Below are positions 46,780-54,050 of a stretch of DNA of 64,000 nt, in pieces. The position numbers and the translations under genes are program-made. This DNA is from JBDTNL01 sp039933785 (GTDB lineage Bacteria; Acidobacteriota; Thermoanaerobaculia; Multivoradales; JAGPDF01). The notes under the pieces are model-generated. The model saw only the letters and a list, made by a program, of their open reading frames with translations, searched no databases and was not told the DNA's origin. Location: positions 10,995 through 74,994 of the forward strand of contig JBDTNL010000009.1 of assembly GCA_039933785.1 (NCBI GenBank), read 5' to 3'. Every line of letters starts with the position of its first letter. Position 1 is the first letter of the stretch.

Positions 46780-48561
46780 ATGTTCCAGGGCATCTTCCGC
46801 AGGAAGTCGTTGAACGCGATTCTGTCCTCGGCCGAGGAGGGGCAGGGCTTCACTACCCTCAAACGGTCGCTGGGCGCCTTTCAACTGACGCTCTTGGGCA
46901 TCGGCGCCATCATCGGCGCCGGCATCTTCTCGACCGTCGGCACCGCGGCGGCGGGCGGCGCCGATCACCCGGGCGCCGGTCCGGCGATCATTCTGTCGTT
47001 CGTGCTCACGGCCATCACTTGCGGCTTCGCCGCTCTGTGCTATGCCGAGTTCACTTCGATGGTGCCGATCTCCGGCTCGGCCTACACGTACGCCTACGCG
47101 ACGCTAGGCGAGCTGATCGGTTGGATCATCGGCTGGGACCTGATCATCGAGTACGCGGTCGGCAACGTCGCGGTGGCGATTTCCTGGTCGGGGTACTTCC
47201 AGGAGCTGATGCGCGGCTTCGGGATCTCCTTCCCTGCCTGGCTCGCGACCGACTATCGAAGCGCCGCTCAGGCGGCCCGGCAGGTGGCGGAGGGGGCCGC
47301 GGCGGGAACGCCGGTGATCGATGGCGCGATCCTCCAGGGCGCGGAGGCGCTGGCGAAGGCGCCGCACTTCCTGGGCCTTCCGATGGTATTCAACCTCCCG
47401 GCCTTCCTGATCGTCATGCTCGTCACCTGGGTGCTGGTGGTAGGTATTCGCGAGAGCGCCTGGTTCAATTCATCGATGGTGATCCTGAAGCTCGCCATCA
47501 TCACGTTCTTCATCGCCATGGGCTCCTACTATGTGAAGCCGGCGAACTGGCATCCCTTCGCGCCCAATGGGATGCACGGCGTCTTCGGCGCCGCGGCGAT
47601 CATCTTCTTCGCCTATATCGGCTTCGACGCGGTGTCAACGGCGGCCGAGGAAGCAAAGAACCCCGGCCGCGATCTGCCACGCGCCATTCTTGGTAGCCTG
47701 GTGGTCTGCACCGTGATCTACATCGCGGTCGCTGCGGTGCTGACAGGCATGCTGCCGTGGCAGCAGCTCGGCACCGCCGAACCTCTGGCAACCGCCTTCT
47801 CCGCCCTGAATCTCAGGTGGCCCGCGCTGGTGATCTCGCTCGGTGCGGTGTTCGCCACGACCTCGGTGCTGATCGTGTTCCAGCTCGGCCAGCCGCGCAT
47901 CTTCTTCTCCATGGCGCGCGACGGTCTGCTGCCCAAGTGGGCCGCCAAGGTGCATCCCAAGTACCGCACGCCGTACATCACTACCATCATCACCGGGGTG
48001 CTGGTGGGGGTATTCGCTGGGGTCGCCAACATCAACGAGGTGGTCGAGCTGACCAATATCGGTACGCTCTTTGCGTTCGTGCTGGTGTGCTTCGGCGTCA
48101 CCATCCTGCGCTATCGCGAACCCGATCGGCCGCGCACTTTCAAGGTCTGGGGTGGCGCGTGGCTGGTGCCGATGCTCGGCGCCGCCTCCTGTCTCTTCCT
48201 GATGTTCTACTTGCCGCCGGCTTCCTGGTGGCGCTTCTTCGGCTGGCTGGTCCTCGGCATGTCGGTCTACTTTTCCTACGGCTATCAGAACAGCACGGTG
48301 GGTAGGGAAGGCGGTCGGCCAGCCTTCGCGACCGGTCCGCAGAAACTGCTGGCCTTCGGTACGTTCCTCGTCGCCTGCGGGCTGTTCGTCATTCCCCACG
48401 ATGCAGGTCCGCTGCAGCTCTTCCACGAGATGGTGACCCGCGCCGAGGGCGACCACACGCGAGCCCTGGTCGGTCTGTCCTTGATCGGCATCGGACTGCT
48501 GGGCGCGATCGCCGGCGCCCTCGGCGGCTCGAGCGGTGACGGGAGAGCCGCGGCTCGCTGA
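46780..48561 (+). CDS. Amino acid permease, APC superfamily (cationic/YfnA-like), long form
   Basis: Protein of 593 residues following GGGAGGACAG. The first ~470 residues resemble the permease at 36369-37847: LGIGAIIGAGIFSTVG, GSAYTYAYATLGELIGWIIGW, FFAYIGFDAVSTAAEEAKNP, and GQPRIFFSMARDGLLPKW. It has an extra Ala-rich loop of about 50 residues after helix 4 and two additional C-terminal membrane segments beyond the usual end (~residues 515-590), so about 14 in all. The substrate is unknown. It overlaps the AAA ATPase start by 26 bases, tying the two genes in one transcript. Confidence 0.9.
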   Translation: MFQGIFRRKSLNAILSSAEEGQGFTTLKRSLGAFQLTLLGIGAIIGAGIFSTVGTAAAGGADHPGAGPAIILSFVLTAITCGFAALCYAEFTSMVPISGSAYTYAYATLGELIGWIIGWDLIIEYAVGNVAVAISWSGYFQELMRGFGISFPAWLATDYRSAAQAARQVAEGAAAGTPVIDGAILQGAEALAKAPHFLGLPMVFNLPAFLIVMLVTWVLVVGIRESAWFNSSMVILKLAIITFFIAMGSYYVKPANWHPFAPNGMHGVFGAAAIIFFAYIGFDAVSTAAEEAKNPGRDLPRAILGSLVVCTVIYIAVAAVLTGMLPWQQLGTAEPLATAFSALNLRWPALVISLGAVFATTSVLIVFQLGQPRIFFSMARDGLLPKWAAKVHPKYRTPYITTIITGVLVGVFAGVANINEVVELTNIGTLFAFVLVCFGVTILRYREPDRPRTFKVWGGAWLVPMLGAASCLFLMFYLPPASWWRFFGWLVLGMSVYFSYGYQNSTVGREGGRPAFATGPQKLLAFGTFLVACGLFVIPHDAGPLQLFHEMVTRAEGDHTRALVGLSLIGIGLLGAIAGALGGSSGDGRAAAR

Positions 48562-50041
48562 CGTGCCGGCTCCTGACCTACGGCGCGAGCTCACGCTACT
48601 CGTCCTCTCGCGCTACCCACTGGTGGTGGTCGAGGGGACCGACGAGGCGCGCATCGAGCGCTTGCTGCGCCAAGTGGCGCGGGATCTCTCGACACCGCTC
48701 CTCGAGTGGAGCGCGACGCATGGTCTGCATCGCGAAGACGCTGGAGTGCTCGAAGGCACGACCGATCCGGCGCGGGCCCTCGAGCGGCTGGCGAACCTGC
48801 AAGGCGAGGTCATCGGCCTCTTCAACGACCTGGCACCGTTCCTCGAGCGCCCCGAGATCGCGCGCCGCGTGCGCGAGCTCGCGAAGAGCTTCGCCGGCGG
48901 CCGTAGCACTCTTGTGCTGAGCGGCGTCCAGGTGACGCTTCCCGCCGAGCTCGATCACTGCGCCGCCTGGGTGCGGCTCGACCCGCCGCTGGAGGACGAG
49001 CTCCAGACCGTGGTCCGCACGACCGCCGCCGAGCTTCGCGGGCGCCGTATGACGGTTGAGCTCTCCGAGGCCGACATCGCGGCGGCGGCGCGCGCTCTCC
49101 ATGGCCTGGACGCCGACGAGGCGCGCAGGTTGCTGCTCCAGGCCGGCCTTTCGGACGGCCGTCTCGACGCCTCCGATCTACCTCGATTGCTGCTCGGTAA
49201 GCGCCAGCGGCTATCCGCAACTGGCGCCCTCGAGTGGCGGGACACCCACGGTGGCCTCTCGACGCTCGGCGGCGCGCCGCACTTCAAGCGCTGGGCCGCT
49301 CTGCGCTGCGAGGCGTTCAGTGAAGAGGCCAAGCGCTTTGGGCTCGACGCCCCGCGCGGCGCGCTCCTCACCGGCGTGCCGGGTACCGGGAAAAGCCTGG
49401 CCTGCGCCGCGGTGGCGGGCGAGTGGAAACTTCCGTTGCTCTATCTCGACGTCGGCCGCCTCTACCAGAAGTACGTCGGCGACACCGAGGCCACGCTGCG
49501 GCGGTCTCTCGCCACGGCCGAGGCGCTCGCTCCCTCCGTGTTGTGGATCGACGAAGTGGAGAAGGCGCTCGCCACGGGCCACGGCGGGGAAGACGGCGGC
49601 CTGTCGCAGCGCATTCTGGGAACAGTGCTCACTTGGATGCAGGAGCGCAAGGCGCCGGTGTTTATTCTCGCGACCGCCAACAATCTGGACGCGCTGCCGA
49701 TCGAGACCGTGCGCCGGGGCCGTTTCGACGAGGTCTTCTTCTTCGACCTGCCGACCGCTGAAGAGCGACGCGAGATCTTCGGCTTGCAGCTCGCTCGCCG
49801 CGGCCGTGCTCCGGCGGAGTTCGATCTCGAGACGCTGGCCACGGCCGCCGGAAACTTCTCTGGCGCCGAGATCGAAGGCGCGATCGTGGCCGCGTTGTAC
49901 CGCGCCTTTGGCGCGCGCAGCCAGTTGACCGCGGACCTGATCCTCGAAGAGATTCGCTTCACACGCCCCCTGGCCCAGCTCCGGCGGGAAGAAGTCGAGC
50001 GCCTGCGCGCCTGGGGACGCCAGCACGCCGTCCCGGCCTGA
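48536..50041 (+). CDS. Ycf46-like AAA+ ATPase
   Basis: Protein of 501 residues with a GTG start at 48536; a GTG at 48563, just after the permease stop, is an alternative. The N-terminal ~240 residues are the Ycf46-type domain (SRYPLVVVEGTDE near the start). The AAA+ module has Walker A GVPGTGKS (280-287), Walker B VLWIDEVE (Asp339, Glu340), sensor-like ATANN and a second-region Arg finger candidate (RRGRFDE). It is like the cyanobacterial/plastid Ycf46 family, proposed to act in carbon metabolism regulation, but the role outside cyanobacteria is unknown. It may remodel a protein complex in the cytoplasm. The overlap with a transporter gene is suggestive but functionally unexplained. Confidence 0.88.
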   Translation: MTGEPRLADVPAPDLRRELTLLVLSRYPLVVVEGTDEARIERLLRQVARDLSTPLLEWSATHGLHREDAGVLEGTTDPARALERLANLQGEVIGLFNDLAPFLERPEIARRVRELAKSFAGGRSTLVLSGVQVTLPAELDHCAAWVRLDPPLEDELQTVVRTTAAELRGRRMTVELSEADIAAAARALHGLDADEARRLLLQAGLSDGRLDASDLPRLLLGKRQRLSATGALEWRDTHGGLSTLGGAPHFKRWAALRCEAFSEEAKRFGLDAPRGALLTGVPGTGKSLACAAVAGEWKLPLLYLDVGRLYQKYVGDTEATLRRSLATAEALAPSVLWIDEVEKALATGHGGEDGGLSQRILGTVLTWMQERKAPVFILATANNLDALPIETVRRGRFDEVFFFDLPTAEERREIFGLQLARRGRAPAEFDLETLATAAGNFSGAEIEGAIVAALYRAFGARSQLTADLILEEIRFTRPLAQLRREEVERLRAWGRQHAVPA

Positions 50042-50046
50042 CGGGG

Positions 50047-50418
50047 TCAGAGCGCCTGGATTCGATCCGGCCAGACGAACCCGGCGCGCGCCCGTGGGCT
50101 CCGCAGCACGGACGGCTTCCACCCCAAGAGGTCGGGATTGCGTGCCGCGAATTCTTCCCAGGGCTCCCCAGGCGCCGCGGTGTTGCGTCGCTCTTCGATC
50201 AGGAGCAGGAACGCCCAGGTGATCGTGACGTGGTAGAGCTCAGGCTGGCCTTGCGCCGCGGCATATCGCCGTAGACTTGCGGTGAATCGGCCCAGGGCCT
50301 CGAGAGGGGCGAATCGTTCGAGGTAGATCCAGGCCACCCGAACGTGATCACGATGATGGAGTGTTCCGCTGGCCAGCGTGCAGGCGTCGAATTCGGCAAG
50401 GAATTGTTCGTCATTCAT
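50047..50418 (-). CDS. Conserved hypothetical protein coupled to a ribbon-helix-helix gene
   Basis: Protein of 123 residues, mostly helical, with no signal or membrane segment. A HHRDHVRVAWIYLERF block and WEEFAARNPDLLGWKPS near the C-terminus look conserved from memory of similar unnamed proteins. Its ATG at 50418 overlaps the stop of the ribbon-helix-helix gene (ATGA), so it is translated with it. The order, DNA-binding protein first and overlapping partner second, resembles toxin-antitoxin modules, but no toxin fold or catalytic pattern is recognised. Function unknown. Confidence 0.65.
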   Translation of the reverse strand: MNDEQFLAEFDACTLASGTLHHRDHVRVAWIYLERFAPLEALGRFTASLRRYAAAQGQPELYHVTITWAFLLLIEERRNTAAPGEPWEEFAARNPDLLGWKPSVLRSPRARAGFVWPDRIQAL

Positions 50419-50726
50419 GCGGGCTTCCTCCGGCGTCGTGAGGGCGCCTTAGCGGTTTCCGTTTCGCCCTCGACCAGCCGGTGGCTGGCGCTGGCGTCGA
50501 GGTCCAGCCGATAGATGCGCTTGAGATCGGCGATGCGCTTGCGGGAGTCCTCGCCGAACGGCGGCTTGCCTTCGAAGGCGTGCAGCACGATGCCCTCGAG
50601 CAGGTCTCCGAGGCTGAGGTCGTGGTATTCGGCGAGCGCCTTCAAGACCTTGAGCAACCGCTTCTCGAGACGTACGCCGGTTTGCACGCGCTCGACGACC
50701 AGGGACTTCGGGTTCGTTGCTTTCAT
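50415..50726 (-). CDS. Ribbon-helix-helix-like DNA-binding protein
   Basis: Protein of 103 residues from the ATG at 50726. The region VQTGVRLEKRLLKVLKALAEYHDLSLGD (residues ~14-41) has the strand-helix-helix pattern of RHH regulators. The middle and C-terminal parts are charged (RKRIADLKRIYRLDLDAS) and end in an Arg/Lys-rich tail. The frame is open far upstream, but the ATG sits just beyond a small palindrome (50736-50747), a likely autoregulatory operator. It is transcribed before the overlapping hypothetical gene and divergently from the O-methyltransferase, which it may also control. Confidence 0.65.
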   Translation of the reverse strand: MKATNPKSLVVERVQTGVRLEKRLLKVLKALAEYHDLSLGDLLEGIVLHAFEGKPPFGEDSRKRIADLKRIYRLDLDASASHRLVEGETETAKAPSRRRRKPA

Positions 50727-50735
50727 GGTATTAAT

Positions 50736-50770
50736 GTACCACGGTACCAAGAAATGCAAAAGGCTAGAAT
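50736..50770. promoter_or_regulatory. Operator-like palindrome and divergent promoter region
   Basis: GTACC-AC-GGTAC (50736-50747) is a perfect inverted repeat with a 2-base spacer, lying between the RHH ATG (50726) and the methyltransferase ATG (50781). TAGAAT at 50765-50770 is a good -10 for the methyltransferase and places its start site close to the ATG. TTGCAT on the minus strand (50754-50759) could serve as -35 for the RHH gene. A repressor on the palindrome could thus block both promoters. Confidence 0.45.
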
Positions 50771-50780
50771 CCGCGGCGCC

Positions 50781-51917
50781 ATGACCGAGCACGAGTCCTC
50801 CCCCGCGAAGCCCGCGGCGAAATCCGTGGCGTTGCCCCCGGCGTTCCTGGTCCGCGCAGTGCTCGGCCTGCGTGCCTTCTTCCTGCGGGTTGCCGACCGG
50901 GTCGTGCCAGCACAACTGGCGCTGGGCGACCAGATCATCGGGCTCGGCAGGACGCATGCGCTTCGCGCCGCGGTGCGATTCGGGATCGCCGATCGCCTGG
51001 CGTCGGGTCCGCAGACCGCCGCGGCCCTCGCCGCGGAGATCGGCGTCGACGCCGACACTCTGCACCGTTTGTTGCGTGCGCTCGCGGCCGCCCGCATCCT
51101 GCGCCTCGACCGCCAGGGCCGCTTTCACAACACCCGTCTCTCCGTGGCTCTGTGCCGCGGTGCAGCCAGATCGATGGCCGATTTCGCGGAGTACTTCGGC
51201 TCAGCCTCGAATGCCGCCGCGTGGGTGGATTTCGAGGCCACGGTCAGAACCGGTGCTAACGCATTCGAGCGCGTGCACGGAATGAGCATCTGGGACTGGC
51301 TAGAAAGACATCCAGACGAACGCTCGACCTTCGCCGGTGCCATGGCCTCGCTGACCGAGCTCGAGGCTCCGATCCTGGCGAAGCTCTACCCGTTCGGCGA
51401 GCTCGAGTGTCTGTGCGACGTGGGCGGTGGTCGCGGTACGCTGCTGGCGGCGGTTCTCGGCCGCCACCCGAGGCTCCGAGCGGTTCTGTTCGAGAGCGCG
51501 GGAGTGCTCGAGGTCGCTCGCCCGTATCTGGCCGGCCACGGTGTCTTGGAACGAGTAGAGCTCTCGCCGGGCTGCTTTTTCGAAACCATACCCTCGGGCT
51601 GCGATGCCTACCTGCTCAAGAACATTCTCCACGACTGGGACGATGAGCGCTGCCGGTCGATTCTCGGCCGTTGTCGCGCCGCGATGAGCCCGCGCGCGGG
51701 CCCGCAACGGCTGTTGGTGATCGAGGAGTTGGTGGAGAGAAACGCCACCACCGGCACCGGGCCGTTTGCCGACCTGCAGATGATGACGGTGTGTTGCGAG
51801 GGGCGCGAACGTTCCCGCGAGGAGTATGCGGCGCTCTTCGAGAGCAGCGGATTCGCCTTGCGTCGCGTGTTCGGAATTGGCGCGGGCAGCAGTGTGATCG
51901 AGGGCGTGGCGAAATGA
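50781..51917 (+). CDS. SAM-dependent O-methyltransferase (plant-type, dimerisation plus class I domain)
   Basis: Protein of 378 residues. The N-terminal half carries a winged-helix dimerisation domain (LRAAVRFGIADRLASGPQTA, then TLHRLLRALAAARIL) and the C-terminal half is a class I methyltransferase: SAM-binding CDVGGGRGTLL (Gly215 region), acidic loop, LLKNILHDWDDERC with the catalytic His/Asp region, and the tail RREEYAALFESSGF-like segment. It methylates a hydroxyl of a small molecule, probably a natural product; the substrate is unknown. The ATG at 50781 is chosen because upstream coding would run through the RHH operator. It overlaps the S9 peptidase by 4 bases (ATGA). Confidence 0.9.
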   Translation: MTEHESSPAKPAAKSVALPPAFLVRAVLGLRAFFLRVADRVVPAQLALGDQIIGLGRTHALRAAVRFGIADRLASGPQTAAALAAEIGVDADTLHRLLRALAAARILRLDRQGRFHNTRLSVALCRGAARSMADFAEYFGSASNAAAWVDFEATVRTGANAFERVHGMSIWDWLERHPDERSTFAGAMASLTELEAPILAKLYPFGELECLCDVGGGRGTLLAAVLGRHPRLRAVLFESAGVLEVARPYLAGHGVLERVELSPGCFFETIPSGCDAYLLKNILHDWDDERCRSILGRCRAAMSPRAGPQRLLVIEELVERNATTGTGPFADLQMMTVCCEGRERSREEYAALFESSGFALRRVFGIGAGSSVIEGVAK

Positions 51918-54025
51918 GCGGCAGAAACCGGCGGGCAATCGTTCTCCTATCGGTTTCGGCGGTGACGGGCGCGGCGTTCGCCGCTTCCACACCGCCGCGC
52001 GGCGTGGTGCCGGCCGACGTGCTGACCTATCCCTCGATCGCCGGTCTCGCCGTCTCTCCGGACGGCACGCAGGTCGTCTATGTGGTGGAGAAGTCGAGCC
52101 CCAGTGGCGACGGATACGTGCACCAGATGTTTCTCCTCGCTACGGACGGCAAGAGCCCGGCGCGCTCGCTTTCGCGTGCCGACGCATTCGACGATGCGCC
52201 TGAGTTCTCTCCCAATGGCCGCTACCTGGCCTTTCTCGCCGATGACGGCCGGGGTACGCAGCTCCGGGTCTTGCGGCTGGGCTCCAAGACCTCGCGCGTG
52301 GTCACCCACTTCGAGAGCGGCGTCGGAGAGTTCGCCTGGGCGCCCGATTCGAGCCGATTCGCGGTGTCTGCCTTCGCCGGCGCAGCGATCCACAAGGCCC
52401 GAGAGCGTGGCTGGCGCGCCAGACATCGCCGTGAGGCGGGCAGCCGCAAGCCGGTGGAGCCTCGGGACTACGACGAGAGCGCCCCGATTGTGGTCGACCG
52501 CAGCGTGCCCCGGCGGGACGGCGAGGGCTGGCTGGACCACCAGCACAGCCAGCTTTGGATCGTCGGCCGCGACGGCGGCATCCCCCGCGCTGTCACCGAC
52601 GACGGCTTCGACAACGTCGAGCCGAGCTGGAGCCCGGACGGCACCTGGATCGCCTTCACCTCGAATCGCGAACCCGATCCCGACCTGAGCGACAACACCG
52701 ACATCTTCCTGGTGCGGCCGGACAGTCGTGACCTGCGGCGGTTCGCAGGCGGACCGGGCCCCGATTCGGAGCCCACGTGGTCGCGTCATGGCGATCGTCT
52801 CGCCTGGTTGAGCTCGCCGCTACCGAACGACTACTACCTCAATGCTCGTCTGGTGGTGGCGGCGTTGGCTGGTGGGGACCCCGTGGACCTGACCACGGGA
52901 ATGAGTGTTGGCCTCGCCGAGGATTGGGTTCAGGTCTCCTCCTCGCGGGCGCGGCCGATCTGGTCGGGCGATGACGCGACTCTCTATGCGCCCTTCGAAA
53001 GGCGTGGCACTTCCTACCTCGCCGCCCTCTCGAGTACCCACGCGGGAGAGCCGGTGCGCGAGATCTCGCAGGGCCCTTCGACGCTGGACTTCGTGCGCTA
53101 CAACGCGGGCGAGCACGCGGGCTTCGTCTTCGCCCGCGGCGACGCCTCCCATCCGTCAGAAGTGTTTGCCTTGGCCGAACCGCGGGTCGAGTCCCTCGCC
53201 CAGCCGCGGCGGCTCACGTCCGTGCACGCGAAGTGGCTGGCTGGACGGGTGCTGTCGCAACCCTCGCGCCTGCTGGCGAAGTCGCGCGACGGCGAACCCG
53301 TGGAAAGTTGGCTCTATCCGCCCTTGGGTGTCGAGTCGGGCAAGCGCTATCCCCTGATCGTGTACTTGCACGGCGGCCCCGAGGCCTTTGATGGCGAGTA
53401 CTTCGACGAGGGCCTCGAGAATCAGATTTTTCCCGGTGCAGGCTTCGGCGTGCTGCGAGTCAACTATCGCGGCAGCACCTCATACGGCGAGGCGTTCTCC
53501 GCGGCGATTCGCGGCGACTGGCACCGCCGCGAGCACGACGACATCATGGCGGCGCTCGATGTGGCGCAGCTGCAGCCGTGGGTTGACAATGCACGGCTCG
53601 GAATCGGCGGCTGGTCCTACGGCGGCATTCAGACGGTCTGGGTGCTGGGCCACACCGATCGCTTCAAGGCGGCAGCGCCAGAACGATTCGAGGTCGACTA
53701 TCTGAGCGCCTTCGGTGAAGACCACTGGCTTGCCCAGTACCTCGCCGAGCTCGGCGACCCGTCCGCGCACGAGGATCTGTACCGGAGGCTCTCGCCGATC
53801 ACGTACGTGCAGTCCATTCGGACGCCCCTGTTGTTGATCGCCGGCGAGGACGACCTCAACTGCCCGCTGCCGCAGGCGCTACAGCTTTACGCCAGGCTCA
53901 AGGCGCGCCAGGCGCCGGTGGAACTGGTGGTCTATCCCGGGGAGTCTCATACGTTCGCACGGCCGGACCACCTTCGGAATCGATTGGAACGCCTGGTGCG
54001 CTGGTTCGATTCGCGGCTGCGCTGA
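51914..54025 (+). CDS. Secreted S9-family prolyl oligopeptidase-like serine peptidase
   Basis: Protein of 703 residues from the ATG in the ATGA overlap with the methyltransferase. A signal peptide ends near AFA (residue ~24). Residues ~35-430 form a beta-propeller of WD/TolB-like blades (SPDGTQVVYV, WSPDGTWIAF). The alpha/beta-hydrolase domain has catalytic Ser568 (GWSYGG), Asp647 (GEDDLNCP) and His679 (GESHTF), the order expected for acylaminoacyl-peptidase/DPP-type S9 enzymes. It should cleave short peptides, probably in the periplasm. It converges on the AP-superfamily gene with a 25-base gap. Confidence 0.94.
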   Translation: MSGRNRRAIVLLSVSAVTGAAFAASTPPRGVVPADVLTYPSIAGLAVSPDGTQVVYVVEKSSPSGDGYVHQMFLLATDGKSPARSLSRADAFDDAPEFSPNGRYLAFLADDGRGTQLRVLRLGSKTSRVVTHFESGVGEFAWAPDSSRFAVSAFAGAAIHKARERGWRARHRREAGSRKPVEPRDYDESAPIVVDRSVPRRDGEGWLDHQHSQLWIVGRDGGIPRAVTDDGFDNVEPSWSPDGTWIAFTSNREPDPDLSDNTDIFLVRPDSRDLRRFAGGPGPDSEPTWSRHGDRLAWLSSPLPNDYYLNARLVVAALAGGDPVDLTTGMSVGLAEDWVQVSSSRARPIWSGDDATLYAPFERRGTSYLAALSSTHAGEPVREISQGPSTLDFVRYNAGEHAGFVFARGDASHPSEVFALAEPRVESLAQPRRLTSVHAKWLAGRVLSQPSRLLAKSRDGEPVESWLYPPLGVESGKRYPLIVYLHGGPEAFDGEYFDEGLENQIFPGAGFGVLRVNYRGSTSYGEAFSAAIRGDWHRREHDDIMAALDVAQLQPWVDNARLGIGGWSYGGIQTVWVLGHTDRFKAAAPERFEVDYLSAFGEDHWLAQYLAELGDPSAHEDLYRRLSPITYVQSIRTPLLLIAGEDDLNCPLPQALQLYARLKARQAPVELVVYPGESHTFARPDHLRNRLERLVRWFDSRLR

Positions 54026-54050
54026 AAGACGCGGCCCCGGGGCCGGCGGG

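Noticed and set aside
54032..54045. GC palindrome between the convergent S9 and AP-superfamily genes as a terminator
   Set aside because: The 14-base palindrome leaves only a 5-base stem with a 4-base loop and no T run; support is too weak.
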